64,000 nucleotides of DNA from Pseudomonas brassicacearum (GCF_000585995.1 NZ_CP007410.1:372001-436000); one strand, 5' to 3'; numbered from the stretch's first letter, positions 16,412 through 26,628 are shown. The notes: generated by a model from the letters alone, not told the origin. Made by a program: numbers and translations.

Positions 16412-18862
16412 ATGACTCAAGAACCACTTGTTCGCGAAGCCGAAGTCGCTGCTTTTCGCGATGCCGTGTTGACCAAACTCACTTATGCCGTTGGCAAGGA
16501 CCCGGATCATGCGTTTGATCACGATTGGTTCGAAGCCATTGCCCTTGCCGCCCGCGACCACATGGTCGAACACTGGATGGACCATACGCGGCAGATCTAC
16601 CGCAAGGGCCAGAAGCGCGTCTATTACCTCTCCCTGGAATTCCTTATCGGTCGCTTGCTCTATGACAGCCTGAGCAACCTGGGCCTGCTGGACACTGCCC
16701 GTGAAGCCTTGACCGAACTGGGCGTGGACCTGGAGCGCATCCGTCTGCTCGAGCCCGACGCGGCGCTGGGTAACGGCGGCCTCGGCCGGTTGGCGGCGTG
16801 TTTCATGGAAAGCATGTCCACCCTCGGTATCGCCGGCCATGGCTATGGCATTCGTTATGAGCATGGCTTGTTTCGCCAGGCCATCGTTGACGGTTGGCAG
16901 CAGGAGCAGACCGAGCACTGGCTGGATTTCGGCAACCCGTGGGAGTTCGAACGGCCAGAGGTGGTTTACCCGATTGGCTTTGGCGGCGGCGTCGAGACCG
17001 TGACTGATGATACTGGCAACACCCGGCAAGTCTGGACGCCGGGCGAAACCGTGCGCGCCATCGCCTATGACACGCCGGTGGTGGGTTGGCGCGGTGCCAG
17101 CGTCAACACCCTGCGCCTGTGGCGCGCCCGAGCGGTGGAAGACCTGCACCTGGAACGCTTCAATGCCGGCGATCACCTGGGCGCGGTAGCGGAAGTGGCC
17201 CGGGCCGAAAGTATTTCCCGCGTGCTCTACCCGGCCGACAGCACCGAAGCCGGCCAGGAACTGCGCCTGCGCCAGGAATATTTCTTCGTCGCCGCCTCGT
17301 TGCAGGATTTGCTGCGTCGCCATCGCAACATGCACACCTCGGTGCTGACCTTGGGCGACCATGCGGCGATCCAGCTCAACGACACCCACCCGTCGATCGC
17401 CGTGGCGGAGCTAATGCGTCAGCTGGTGGACGTCTACGACGTGGCCTGGGACGCCGCCTGGCAGATTACCCAGGACACGCTGTCCTATACCAACCACACG
17501 CTGCTGCCCGAGGCCCTGGAAACCTGGCCGGTAGGGCTGATGGAGCGCATGTTGCCCCGGCACATGCAGATCATTTACCTGATCAACGCCCAGCACATTG
17601 ATTCGCTGCGGGCCAAGGGCGTGCATGATTTCGACGTGCTGCGCTCGGTTTCGCTGATCGAAGAAGACAACGGGCGGCGGGTGCGCATGGGCAACCTGGC
17701 ATTCCTCGGGTCCCACAGCGTCAACGGGGTGTCCGGGTTGCACACGCAGCTGATGCGCAGCACGGTGTTCTCCGAGCTGCATAAGCTCTATCCGGACCGG
17801 ATCAACAACAAGACCAACGGCATTACCTTCCGCCGCTGGCTGTTCCAGGCCAACGCCGAATTGACGTCGATGATGGTCGATGCCCTGGGCCCGAGCGTGC
17901 TCGACAATCCCGAGGAGCGCCTGATCGAACTGGAGCCGTTCGCCGACAAACCGGCGTTCCGCAAGCAATTCGCCGAGCAGCGCCTGCACAGCAAGAAGGC
18001 CCTGGCGTACCTGATCCACGAACGACTGGGCATCGCGGTGAACCCGGCGGCGATGTTCGACGTGCAGGTCAAGCGGATCCACGAATACAAACGTCAATTG
18101 CTCAACCTGATGCACACCGTGGCGCTGTACCAGGCGATCCGCGCCGAACCGGAAGTGGACTGGGTGCCGCGGGTGAAGATCTTCGCCGGCAAGGCCGCCG
18201 CCAGCTATCACCAGGCCAAGCTGATCATCAAGCTGACCAACGACATCGCCCGGGTGGTTAACAACGACCCGACCGTGCGTGGCTTGCTCAAAGTGGTGTT
18301 CCTGCCCAACTACAACGTCAGCCTGGCCGAAAGCATCATCCCGGCGGCGGACCTGTCGGAACAGATTTCCACGGCCGGTTTCGAAGCGTCGGGCACCAGT
18401 AACATGAAATTCGGCCTCAACGGCGCGCTGACCATCGGCACCATGGACGGCGCCAACGTGGAGATGCATGAGCGCGTGGGCGGTGAGCACATGTTCATCT
18501 TTGGCCTGACTGCCGAGCAGGTGGAGGCCCGCAAGCAAAACGGCGAATTCAGCGCCGCGCCGGACATCGCTGCGTCCCATCGACTCAATGATGTGTTGCA
18601 GGCGATTCGCGGCGGGGTGTTCTCGCCGGATGATCCAATGCGCTATACCGGGCTCGTGGACTCGCTGGTGGACTATGACCGCTTCCTGGTCTGCGCCGAC
18701 TTCGACTCGTACTGGCATGCCCAGCTCAAGGTCGAGGAGCGCTGGCACGACTCCAAGCAGTGGTGGCGTTCGGCGGTGCTCAACACCGCGCGCATGGGCT
18801 GGTTCTCCTCGGACCGGACCATCCGTGAGTACGCCACCGACATCTGGAAAGCCCTGGAGTAG
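16412..18862 (+). CDS. glgP: Glycogen/alpha-glucan phosphorylase
   Basis: This 816-residue GT35 phosphorylase releases glucose-1-phosphate from alpha-1,4-glucan chains. The pyridoxal-phosphate Lys lies in ASGTSNMKFGLNGALTIG and is followed by TMDGANVEM. The N-terminal half has ALGNGGLGRLAACFMES and the substrate-site region QLNDTHPSIAVAELMR. The length is normal for the bacterial enzyme. It stands alone here, away from other glycogen genes, between the YkgJ-family gene and the DUF2339 gene. Confidence 0.95.
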   Translation: MTQEPLVREAEVAAFRDAVLTKLTYAVGKDPDHAFDHDWFEAIALAARDHMVEHWMDHTRQIYRKGQKRVYYLSLEFLIGRLLYDSLSNLGLLDTAREALTELGVDLERIRLLEPDAALGNGGLGRLAACFMESMSTLGIAGHGYGIRYEHGLFRQAIVDGWQQEQTEHWLDFGNPWEFERPEVVYPIGFGGGVETVTDDTGNTRQVWTPGETVRAIAYDTPVVGWRGASVNTLRLWRARAVEDLHLERFNAGDHLGAVAEVARAESISRVLYPADSTEAGQELRLRQEYFFVAASLQDLLRRHRNMHTSVLTLGDHAAIQLNDTHPSIAVAELMRQLVDVYDVAWDAAWQITQDTLSYTNHTLLPEALETWPVGLMERMLPRHMQIIYLINAQHIDSLRAKGVHDFDVLRSVSLIEEDNGRRVRMGNLAFLGSHSVNGVSGLHTQLMRSTVFSELHKLYPDRINNKTNGITFRRWLFQANAELTSMMVDALGPSVLDNPEERLIELEPFADKPAFRKQFAEQRLHSKKALAYLIHERLGIAVNPAAMFDVQVKRIHEYKRQLLNLMHTVALYQAIRAEPEVDWVPRVKIFAGKAAASYHQAKLIIKLTNDIARVVNNDPTVRGLLKVVFLPNYNVSLAESIIPAADLSEQISTAGFEASGTSNMKFGLNGALTIGTMDGANVEMHERVGGEHMFIFGLTAEQVEARKQNGEFSAAPDIAASHRLNDVLQAIRGGVFSPDDPMRYTGLVDSLVDYDRFLVCADFDSYWHAQLKVEERWHDSKQWWRSAVLNTARMGWFSSDRTIREYATDIWKALE

Positions 18863-18883
18863 CATTTGCTGTAAGAAATGTGA

Positions 18884-18911
18884 GCGAAGCCCAACGGTGA
18901 TTGGGCTTCGT
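18884..18911 (+). terminator. Hairpin after glgP, possible terminator
   Basis: GCGAAGCCCAA-CGGTGA-TTGGGCTTCGT forms a stable hairpin 22 bp after the glgP stop. It has no T tract behind it, so intrinsic termination is doubtful. Confidence 0.4.
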
Positions 18912-18985
18912 CGATATACTAAGCGTCAGTTTCGCCGGGCTAGGTCGTGGCCAGGCTCAGTCAGTGGGGGCGCCGACAATCCACT

Positions 18986-19074
18986 GTGGGAGCGGGCTTG
19001 CTCGCGAAAGCGATGTATCAGGCAGGAAAGATGTCGCCTGACACACCGCTTTCGCGAGCAAGCCCGCTCCCACA
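18986..19074. repeat. REP pair (REPIN), type A
   Basis: Inverted type A palindromes lie between glgP and the DUF2339 gene. Confidence 0.93.
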
Positions 19075-19156
19075 AGGTTTGTGCTGTTCCACCAGACTGA
19101 TCCAGGAGCCACCTTCCCCGGTCATGCCCGCAACGGGCCGCTTAGGGATATCGACC

Positions 19157-22100
19157 ATGCAATGGATCTTGACGTTGTTGGGCCTGGCACTCGGCTGGGT
19201 GGTGGATGAGTCGTTCGCCGATGCGCTGATAGGTGCGTTGGTGGGGCTAGGCATTGCCCAGACGTTTCGCCTGAGTCGCCTTGGGGCTCAGGCCACCAAG
19301 CAGCAGAGCCTGTTGCAGGAGGCTCAGCAGGACCTGATCACGCTGCAAGCGCGATTGTCTGTGCTCGAGCGCAGCAGTGCTCCTGCGCCGAGTGATCCGG
19401 CGCCCGCGCCGGAAATCGTTGTGGCCCAGGCGCCCGAGCCGAAGCCCGAGGCTCGAACCGAGCCTGAGCTGGTCTGGGAGCTGCCGTCAGACCTTGAACC
19501 AATTTCTGCGATGGCTACGCAAGCCAGCCAGCCGTTGCCCGATGAGGTTTGGCGTTCCGCGCCAATTGCCCCGAGAGCGACTGCCCGCAAACCGGCTCCG
19601 GCGGAACCGGTGGTTGCTGAACCTGTTGCTCCCCGTGGACCGAATCTGTTCGACCGGGCCTTGCTGGGCGCGCGCAACTGGCTGTTTGGCGGCAACACCG
19701 TGCTGCGGGTCGGCGTGGTCTTGTTGTTCCTCGGCCTGGCGTTTCTGCTGCGCTATGCCACTGAAGGCATGGTGGTGCCGATCGAATTGCGTTACGCCGG
19801 CGTCGCGGCCAGCGCGTTGGGCCTGCTGGGCCTGGGTTGGTGGCTGCGTCAGCGCAACAACAACTATGCGCTGATGCTGCAAGGCACCGGGATCGCGGTG
19901 CTGTACCTGACGGTGTTCGCCGCGATGCGCCTGCATCCGCTGCTCGATTCGAAAGCCGCCCTGGGCTTGCTGGTGGCCGTCACGGTGTTCTCGGCGATCC
20001 TGGCGGTGACCCAGAACGCCTTGGGCCTGGCCGCGGCCGCTGCGTTGGGCGGGTTTGCCGCGCCGATCCTGACCTCCACCGGCAGCGGCAACCACGTTGC
20101 CCTGTTCAGTTATTTCATCCTGCTCAATGCCGGCATCCTCGCGATTGCCTGGTTCAAGGCCTGGCGCCTGCTCAACCTGATCGGTTTTGTCGGCACCTTC
20201 GGCATCGGCTTCGCCTGGGGCCTGCGGTCATATGCGCCGGAACTGCTCTGGAGCACCGAGCCGTTCCTGATTGTCTTCTTCCTCATCTACCTGGCGATAG
20301 GCTTGCTGTTCACTCGCCGCAAACTGTTGGAAATGAACGACGCCCCCGAGGACGACAGTCGGGACGCGCTGCTGCGTTGGTCGGCACGCAAGGGCGATTA
20401 CGTGGACGGCACGATGTTGTTCGCCCCACCGCTGGTGGGCTTCGGCTTGCAGTTCGCGCTGGTGCAGCATCTGGAGTTCGCCGCGGCGTTCAGCGCCCTG
20501 GCCCTGGGCATGATCTACATGGGCCTGGCCCGCTTGCTGATGGGCGGCCGCGCGCTGTTGCTGGCCGAAACCTGTCTGGCCCTGGGGGTGATTTTTTCCA
20601 GCCTGGCGATTCCCTTGGGGCTCGACGCCCGTTGGACCGCAGCGGCCTGGGCCGTGGAGGGCGCGGGGATCTTCTGGCTGGGTCTGCGTCAGCAACGACC
20701 TCTCGCGCGAGCCTTTGCCTTGCTGTTGCAACTGGGTTCGGCGCTGGCGTTCCTCAGCGAATTGCGATCTGGCGAAAGCAGCCTGCTCGACGGCTCACCG
20801 TTGGGGGCGTTGATGCTCGGCGGCGCGTTGCTGTTCACCTTTTACCAGTTGCGCAAGGCTGAGCCTGAACACACGGCGGCTTGGGAGCGCCAAGGCCTGC
20901 CGGTGCTGGCTGTGCTGGGGTTGAGTTTCCTCTACCTGCTGGCACCGCTGTTTTTATTCACCCACGGCACCGCCATCGCCTGGGCCCTGGCCGGACTGGC
21001 GACGCTGTTTGTTGGCCTGCGCCTGCAATCGCGCAGCTTCCTGTTCACCGCGTTCGCGGTGCAACTGCTCGGTGGTGCGCTGTTTCTGTTGCGCCTGCAA
21101 GGTGCCGAGGGCGATTCGGCGGCGGTGTTCAGTGCCGGCTGGAGCGGTCTGCTCAGCGCCTCGCTGATCGGCCTGGCATTGATTGGCGGCATGTTGCTGG
21201 CGGCGCGCGACGACATGGTGCGCAACGATGTCCGATTGCTGCGCGGGTTGTCGGTGGTGTTGCTGGCGGGGCTGGTGCTGATCAACCTCGCGGTGCTGTT
21301 CGTCCTGCCTTGGCAAACCGCGAGCGGTGTATGGGCGGCCAGCGGTCTGTTGATCATCTGGCTGAGCCTGTACCTGAAGCAGCGCGTGAGCTTTGTCTTC
21401 GGCCTGCTGCTGCAACTGCTCGGCGGCGCGTCGTTCCTGATGGCGGGGCCAGCGCTGCTGGGGCCGCTCAATGCCGAGGGTCTGCGACCCCTGGCCCATA
21501 GTGGTTTCTGGACGCCATTGGTATTGGGGTTTGCAGCGCTGGTGGGCGCATGGCGCCTGCAACGGGCACACGCGGCGCAGGAGCTGGATGTCTTGAGCTT
21601 GCAACGCCTGTCTGAGCTGTTGCTGATCTGGGGCGCCGGTTGGTGGGCGCTGGCGTGGGTCAGCGAAGTGTTGCGCTTTGCCCCGGCGAACCTGCAGGGC
21701 AGCTTGCTACTGCTGGTTGCGGCGATCAGCGTGGCAGTGTGGACCGTCCTGTCGCTGCGTTTGAAATGGCCGGCACTGGGACTGCTGTGCACCTTGCTGA
21801 TCCCGGCGGCGGGCTGCGTACTGGTGGCGACGGGGCACAGCCACTATCACCCGGCCGCGAATTTCGGCTGGCTGGCCTGGCTGGCGGTATTTGCCGTGCA
21901 TTTCCTCTCTCTCAAGCGCCTCGCGCCAGTGCTGCCGGCCCAGGCGCGCAGTACGGCCCACGTACTCGGTTGCTGGTTGCTGATGGCGGTATTGATGCTG
22001 GAGTTGCGTTACGGCCTGCTGTTGCTGTCGGAGCAGTACAACGCTTGGCGCTGGCTGGCCTGGGCGATCCTGCCAGGTCTTTATCTGGTGCTGATGGCCA

Positions 22101-22777
22101 CGCCGCGTACCTTGCCATGGCCGGTGTCGGCACAACCACGGGAATATCGTGTCTATGCGGCGGCGCCCATGGCGCTGTTGATGCTCGGTTGGTTCTGGCT
22201 GACCAACACCTTCAGTGATGGCAACTCAGAGCCACTGCCTTATGTGCCGTTGCTCAATCCCTTGGAGCTGGGCCTGTTGTTCGCCTTGTTCGGTATCTAT
22301 GTGTGGGCTCGCAACGCCGTGGAACAATCGACGAACCATTGGAATCGCGTCGGGCACATCGCCCAGTTGATCGCCGGTGTGTCGCTGTTCGCGTTCTTCA
22401 CCGCCCTGGTGATGCGCACTGCCCACCAGTGGATGGGGGTGCCATACGAGCTGGACGCGCTGCTCGAGTCGATGTTCGTCCAGGCCGGGCTGTCCATCGT
22501 CTGGACGCTGATCGCCCTGGGCCTGATGATTGGCGGGCATCTGCGGCACCGGCGTGAAGTGTGGCTGATCGGTGCGGCGTTGATTGCCGTGGTCGTGGCC
22601 AAGCTGTTCTTTGTTGAATTGAGTAACCGTGGCGGTTTGGCGCGGATCGTGTCGTTTATCGGCGTGGGCGTATTGCTGCTGGTGGTGGGCTACTTCGCGC
22701 CGCTGCCGCCAAAACGTCCGGAAACGGCCGTCGAGGCCGAGCCGCCGATGCCTGTCAGTGAGGGAGTGTCATCTTGA
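19157..22777 (+). CDS. DUF2339 polytopic membrane protein
   Basis: This 1206-residue protein belongs to the DUF2339 family. After a short N-terminal membrane segment there is a predicted coiled-coil stretch and a Pro/Ala/Glu-rich linker (about residues 40-170). More than twenty hydrophobic helices follow, starting at LRVGVVLLFLGLAFLLRY. The frame is open for 70 more codons upstream, but that part is translated REP sequence. The ATG at 19157, preceded by TTAGGGATATCGACC, is the credible start. It overlaps the next gene (DUF3999) by 4 bp, and the two families are usually found together. The function is unknown; an envelope role is an inference from topology. Confidence 0.88.
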   Translation: MQWILTLLGLALGWVVDESFADALIGALVGLGIAQTFRLSRLGAQATKQQSLLQEAQQDLITLQARLSVLERSSAPAPSDPAPAPEIVVAQAPEPKPEARTEPELVWELPSDLEPISAMATQASQPLPDEVWRSAPIAPRATARKPAPAEPVVAEPVAPRGPNLFDRALLGARNWLFGGNTVLRVGVVLLFLGLAFLLRYATEGMVVPIELRYAGVAASALGLLGLGWWLRQRNNNYALMLQGTGIAVLYLTVFAAMRLHPLLDSKAALGLLVAVTVFSAILAVTQNALGLAAAAALGGFAAPILTSTGSGNHVALFSYFILLNAGILAIAWFKAWRLLNLIGFVGTFGIGFAWGLRSYAPELLWSTEPFLIVFFLIYLAIGLLFTRRKLLEMNDAPEDDSRDALLRWSARKGDYVDGTMLFAPPLVGFGLQFALVQHLEFAAAFSALALGMIYMGLARLLMGGRALLLAETCLALGVIFSSLAIPLGLDARWTAAAWAVEGAGIFWLGLRQQRPLARAFALLLQLGSALAFLSELRSGESSLLDGSPLGALMLGGALLFTFYQLRKAEPEHTAAWERQGLPVLAVLGLSFLYLLAPLFLFTHGTAIAWALAGLATLFVGLRLQSRSFLFTAFAVQLLGGALFLLRLQGAEGDSAAVFSAGWSGLLSASLIGLALIGGMLLAARDDMVRNDVRLLRGLSVVLLAGLVLINLAVLFVLPWQTASGVWAASGLLIIWLSLYLKQRVSFVFGLLLQLLGGASFLMAGPALLGPLNAEGLRPLAHSGFWTPLVLGFAALVGAWRLQRAHAAQELDVLSLQRLSELLLIWGAGWWALAWVSEVLRFAPANLQGSLLLLVAAISVAVWTVLSLRLKWPALGLLCTLLIPAAGCVLVATGHSHYHPAANFGWLAWLAVFAVHFLSLKRLAPVLPAQARSTAHVLGCWLLMAVLMLELRYGLLLLSEQYNAWRWLAWAILPGLYLVLMATPRTLPWPVSAQPREYRVYAAAPMALLMLGWFWLTNTFSDGNSEPLPYVPLLNPLELGLLFALFGIYVWARNAVEQSTNHWNRVGHIAQLIAGVSLFAFFTALVMRTAHQWMGVPYELDALLESMFVQAGLSIVWTLIALGLMIGGHLRHRREVWLIGAALIAVVVAKLFFVELSNRGGLARIVSFIGVGVLLLVVGYFAPLPPKRPETAVEAEPPMPVSEGVSS

Positions 22778-24150
22778 GTCGTACGTTGAGTCGGATCGGG
22801 CTGGGAGTGGTCGGGTTGTGGGTGGCATTGTCGGCCACGGCCCAGGAGCAACCGGCGGACTTCACCCATCAGGTGCCATTGTCCTTGAGCGGCGAGGGGC
22901 CGTGGTATCGCCTCCCGTTGCCGCTGGACGTCCAGTTGCAAGCGCGGCAGACCGACCTGAGCGATCTGCGGGTCTTCAACGCGGCCGGGCAGCCCCAGGC
23001 CTATGCGTTGGTGCGTGAGTCGGCCCAGAGCCGGGAAAACCGCACCCTCACCGACGTGAAGTGGTTCCCGCTGTATAACGCCGCCGACGACAGCGAGCGC
23101 GCGCCCAGCGTACGTGTGCAGTCGAACGCCAATGGCACGCTGGTGGAAGTCCAGCCATCGAGTCGGCTCGAAGCGGGGGAAGAGGAGCTGCGCGGTTGGT
23201 TGCTGGATGCCAGCGCGATCAAGGCGCCGTTGCAGCAGTTGGTCCTCGACTGGACCAGTGAGCGCGACGGCTTCCAGCGGTTCACCATCGAAGCCAGTGA
23301 CGACTTGCAGCATTGGCAATCCTGGGGAGAAGGTCAGGTGGCGCGCTTGACCTTTGCCGATGAGCGGGTCGAGCAGCATGAAGTGAGCCTGCCAGGGCAA
23401 TCGGCGCGCTATCTGCGGTTGCTGTGGGATTCGCCGTCCTCCGCGCCAGTGCTGACCTCGGCCCAGCTGCACAGCGCCAGCCGCGAAAGCCTGCCGCTGC
23501 CGCTGGTCTGGTCGCAACCGTTGGCCGGCAGCACCACGAAGGCCGGTGAATACACCTGGCAGTTGCCCATGGGGCTGAACATCGAGCAGGTGCAGGTCGA
23601 GCTGAGCCAGGCCAACAGCCTGGCGCCGGTGACCCTGGCCGGGCGCCGTGAAAGCAGCCATCCGTGGCAGCCGATGGGCAGTGGCTTGCTGTATCGCCTG
23701 ACCCAGAACGGCCAGGATGTGCTGCAAAACCAACTGCAGCTGTCCGGCCAGACCGTCCAGCAATTGAAGCTGACGGTGGACGAGCGTGGCGGCGGCCTGG
23801 GCACCGAAGCCCCGGCCCTGCGCTTTGCCGTGCGCCCGACCCAGGTGGTGTTCCTGGCGCGCGGCGAAGGACCTTATAGCCTGGCATTGGGCAGCGCGAC
23901 GGTGAAAGCCGCCAGCTTGCCATTGAGCACGCTGGTGCCCGATTACAAACCGTCGCGCCTGGCGACGCTGGGCACGGCGACAGTGAACGGCATGGCCACT
24001 TCGACACCGGCTGCCGCCGCCGCAACCACGCCGGTCACGGTGGATACCAACTGGAAGAAAATCGGCTTGTGGGCAGTGTTGCTGCTCAGCGTGCTGTTCC
24101 TTGCGGCGATGGCGTTCAGCTTGCTGCGCAAGCCGCCGGTCAAGAGTTGA
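22774..24150 (+). CDS. DUF3999 exported, membrane-tethered protein
   Basis: This 458-residue protein has an N-terminal signal sequence (LGVVGLWVALSATAQ), a long beta-rich extracytoplasmic domain, and a C-terminal membrane helix (IGLWAVLLLSVLFLAAMAFSLL) ending in a short basic tail. The start is a TTG at 22774 inside the TTGA overlap with the DUF2339 stop, with GAGGGAG upstream as ribosome-binding site. Translational coupling to the DUF2339 protein and one helix anchoring suggest a two-component membrane complex. The biochemical role is not known. Confidence 0.85.
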   Translation: MSRTLSRIGLGVVGLWVALSATAQEQPADFTHQVPLSLSGEGPWYRLPLPLDVQLQARQTDLSDLRVFNAAGQPQAYALVRESAQSRENRTLTDVKWFPLYNAADDSERAPSVRVQSNANGTLVEVQPSSRLEAGEEELRGWLLDASAIKAPLQQLVLDWTSERDGFQRFTIEASDDLQHWQSWGEGQVARLTFADERVEQHEVSLPGQSARYLRLLWDSPSSAPVLTSAQLHSASRESLPLPLVWSQPLAGSTTKAGEYTWQLPMGLNIEQVQVELSQANSLAPVTLAGRRESSHPWQPMGSGLLYRLTQNGQDVLQNQLQLSGQTVQQLKLTVDERGGGLGTEAPALRFAVRPTQVVFLARGEGPYSLALGSATVKAASLPLSTLVPDYKPSRLATLGTATVNGMATSTPAAAAATTPVTVDTNWKKIGLWAVLLLSVLFLAAMAFSLLRKPPVKS

Positions 24151-24158
24151 GGTGGTTT

Positions 24159-24241
24159 CATCGCGAGCAAGCTCGCTCCCACAATAGGCCGCGTTCGTCG
24201 AAACAACTCGGTCAACGGTGGGAGCGAGCTTGCTCGCGATT
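24159..24241. repeat. REP pair (REPIN), type A
   Basis: Outward-facing type A palindromes lie directly after the DUF3999 gene. Confidence 0.93.
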
Positions 24242-24383
24242 CGGTCTGCCAGCGGCCCAAAACCCACAAGCGACCACCACCCCGTGAACTCAATCCTCCA
24301 TTCCCCGTCTCATAGGAGGAATTAAGTCCCGACTCGCGCTAAACTGCGCTGGTTTTTCCGCCCCTTATCCTTCGGAGCCGTCC

Positions 24384-25394
24384 ATGTCCCGCGTTACCTT
24401 GAGTCGCTATTTGATTGAGCAGACCCGTAGCAACAACACCCCTGCCGATCTGCGCTTTTTGATCGAAGTGGTGGCGCGTGCATGCAAGGAGATCAGCCAC
24501 GCCGTTTCCAAAGGCGCCCTGGGTGGTGTCCTGGGCAGCATGGGTACCGAAAACGTGCAGGGCGAAGTGCAGAAGAAGCTCGACGTGCTTTCCAACGAAA
24601 TCCTGCTCGAAGCCAACGAATGGGGCGGTCACCTGGCCGGCATGGCGTCCGAGGAAATGGACAATGCCTATCAGATCCCGGGCAAATACCCCAAGGGTGC
24701 CTACCTGCTGGTGTTCGACCCGCTGGACGGTTCGTCGAACATCGATATCAACGCGCCGGTCGGTACCATCTTCTCGGTACTGCGTTGCCCGAACGAATAC
24801 CTGAGCCAGAACGAAGCCTTGAATGAAAAGGCTTTCCTGCAACCGGGCACCGAGCAGGTCGCCGCCGGTTATGCCATCTACGGTCCTCAGACCATGCTGG
24901 TGCTGACCCTGGGCGACGGCGTCAAAGGCTTCACCCTGGATCGCGAGATGGGCAGCTTCGTCCTGACCCACGAAGACATCACCATTCCTGAAACCACCCA
25001 GGAATTCGCCATCAACATGTCCAACCAGCGGCACTGGGAAGCCCCGGTTCAACGCTACGTCAACGAATTGCTGGCTGGCGAAGAAGGCCCGCTGAAAAAG
25101 AACTACAACATGCGCTGGGTCGCCGCGATGGTGGCCGACGTGCACCGTATCCTGACCCGTGGCGGTCTGTTCATGTACCCGCGCGACAGCCGCGAACCGT
25201 CCAAGCCGGGCAAACTGCGCCTGATGTACGAAGCCAATCCGATGTCGTTCCTGGTTGAGCAGGCCGGCGGCGCTTCCACCGACGGTCACCAGCGGATCCT
25301 CGACATCCAGCCTGAAGGTCTGCACCAGCGTGTGGCGGTATTCCTCGGTTCCAAGGAAGAAGTCGCCCGCGCCACGGCCTATCACAAGGAATAA
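24384..25394 (+). CDS. fbp: Fructose-1,6-bisphosphatase class I
   Basis: This 336-residue enzyme hydrolyses fructose-1,6-bisphosphate to fructose-6-phosphate, the committed gluconeogenic step. Diagnostic are the metal/substrate motif [16 protein letters not shown] (about residues 112-127), the substrate-binding [20 protein letters not shown] and the nearby [14 protein letters not shown]. The length is typical. It is followed after 3 bp by the DUF924 gene, so the two are probably co-transcribed. Confidence 0.97.
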   Translation: MSRVTLSRYLIEQTRSNNTPADLRFLIEVVARACKEISHAVSKGALGGVLGSMGTENVQGEVQKKLDVLSNEILLEANEWGGHLAGMASEEMDNAYQIPGKYPKGAYLLVFDPLDGSSNIDINAPVGTIFSVLRCPNEYLSQNEALNEKAFLQPGTEQVAAGYAIYGPQTMLVLTLGDGVKGFTLDREMGSFVLTHEDITIPETTQEFAINMSNQRHWEAPVQRYVNELLAGEEGPLKKNYNMRWVAAMVADVHRILTRGGLFMYPRDSREPSKPGKLRLMYEANPMSFLVEQAGGASTDGHQRILDIQPEGLHQRVAVFLGSKEEVARATAYHKE

Positions 25395-25397
25395 CCC

Positions 25398-25994
25398 ATG
25401 GCCGAGCCCTGGCAGCCTTTGCTCGATTGGTGGTTTGGTTCAGCCGGTACGCCGGACGAAATAGCTGCTGAGAAGGGCAAACTGTGGTTCGGCAAACGCC
25501 ATGATCGTCAGGCGCACGAGCGCTTCGGCGATCTGGTCGAGCAGGCCCTGGCCGGCGGATTGACCGACTGGGCGCAACGCCCGGAAGGTTGGCTGGCCCT
25601 GGTGCTGCTGCTCGATCAACTCCCGCGGATGATCTTTCGCGACACCCCCAAGGCTTTTTCCGGCGACCTGCGTGCCCAAGCGCTCGTGGCCCAAGGCATG
25701 GCGGCGGGTTTCGACCGGCAACTCAAACCCATCCAACGCGTCTTCATCTACCTGGTACTCGAGCACTGCGAAAACCTGGCGGTGCAGAACGAGGCCGTGT
25801 CGCGGTTCATCGACCTGGTCCGGGAGCAACCGGAGACGGAGCGGGCGGTGTTTGAAGACAATCTGGATTATGCCGAACGGCACCAGAAGATCATTTCGCG
25901 GTTTGGACGGTTTCCCCATCGCAATGCGGTGTTGGGGCGCGAGTCCACGGCTGAGGAAATTGAGTTTTTGAACAGGCCTGGGTCGCGATTTTAG
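25398..25994 (+). CDS. DUF924-family protein
   Basis: This 198-residue protein has the DUF924 (YPO2471-like) signatures WLALVLLLDQLPRMIFRDTPKAFSGD and KPIQRVFIYLVLEHCENLAVQ, and a C-terminal HRNAVLGRESTAEEIEFL. The family is all-helical with a TPR-like fold, and its function is unknown. It starts 3 bp after fbp (ATAACCCATGG) and ends 8 bp from the end of the convergent toxin gene. Confidence 0.9.
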   Translation: MAEPWQPLLDWWFGSAGTPDEIAAEKGKLWFGKRHDRQAHERFGDLVEQALAGGLTDWAQRPEGWLALVLLLDQLPRMIFRDTPKAFSGDLRAQALVAQGMAAGFDRQLKPIQRVFIYLVLEHCENLAVQNEAVSRFIDLVREQPETERAVFEDNLDYAERHQKIISRFGRFPHRNAVLGRESTAEEIEFLNRPGSRF

Positions 25995-26001
25995 CGAAGT
26001 T

Positions 26002-26334
26002 CTAAGAGTCGCTTCGAAGCAAGCGTTTCATTAGCAACGCGGGCAAGCTCTTACGGCTGTCGGCAATGATGTGGATGTAGATCGTTTGGCCTCGCACTTC
26101 ATAAATGATCCTATTCATTCCTGAAAGGATCTGTCGATATTGACCGAGATTAAGCCTTTCGATTTCTTCCGGGATCGATCCCGCATAAGGCAGTGTTGCT
26201 AGATGACGGATCGCTGCTTTCAGACTGGCATAGGTGTTTTGCCATGTTTGAGAAGAAAACCGCTCGATTAGATAAACGCGGAGCTCTTTAAGATCTGTTT
26301 CGGCCGATTGAAGGATGACAACCTTTAAGCTCAT
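26002..26334 (-). CDS. RelE/ParE-family toxin
   Basis: This 110-residue protein matches the RelE/ParE toxin superfamily: KVVILQSAETDLKELRVYLIERF at the N-terminus, the middle HLATLPYAGSIPEEIERLNLGQYRQIL, and the C-terminal NRIIYEVRGQTIYIHIIADSRKSLPALLMKRLL. It is smaller and less GC-rich than its neighbours, which suggests acquisition. Its start overlaps the antitoxin stop by 4 bp. Whether the target is mRNA on the ribosome (RelE-like) or gyrase (ParE-like) cannot be decided from sequence alone. Confidence 0.88.
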   Translation of the reverse strand: MSLKVVILQSAETDLKELRVYLIERFSSQTWQNTYASLKAAIRHLATLPYAGSIPEEIERLNLGQYRQILSGMNRIIYEVRGQTIYIHIIADSRKSLPALLMKRLLRSDS

Positions 26335-26603
26335 TGAATGTCAGCCCTGTCCAGCTCAGTGAAGACATCCTCAACATCCCGATAATTACCTTCTTCAATT
26401 TCCCGGTTGCCCATAGCCAACAGCTTCAACAGCGCCATGGTGTCTTCTTGCTCTTCAAAACTTTTCACATCCATGACTACGAGCTTGGCTTCACCGTTTT
26501 GGGTGATGATCAAAGGCTCCCTGCTCTCTGTGATGGTCTTTACGATTTCAGCAGTGTGGCTTTTCAAATAGCTGATGGGTTTGATTTGTGATGACAGCTT
26601 CAT
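26331..26603 (-). CDS. Phd/YefM-family antitoxin
   Basis: This 90-residue protein has the Phd/YefM DNA-binding N-terminus (PISYLKSHTAEIVKTITESREPLIITQNGEAKLVVMDVKSFEEQ) and an acidic C-terminal tail (YRDVEDVFTELDRADI) likely to wrap the toxin. It precedes the toxin gene with a 4-bp overlap, the standard order. A set of GACT/AGTC repeats just upstream (26629-26660) is a candidate autoregulatory operator. Confidence 0.88.
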   Translation of the reverse strand: MKLSSQIKPISYLKSHTAEIVKTITESREPLIITQNGEAKLVVMDVKSFEEQEDTMALLKLLAMGNREIEEGNYRDVEDVFTELDRADIQ

Positions 26604-26628
26604 GGCGTAAGCCTCGAAAGATTGAATG

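Noticed and set aside
18947..19156. N-terminal extension of the DUF2339 protein by 70 residues
   Set aside because: The extension translates a REP pair; the ATG at 19157 has a ribosome-binding site and leads straight into a membrane segment.
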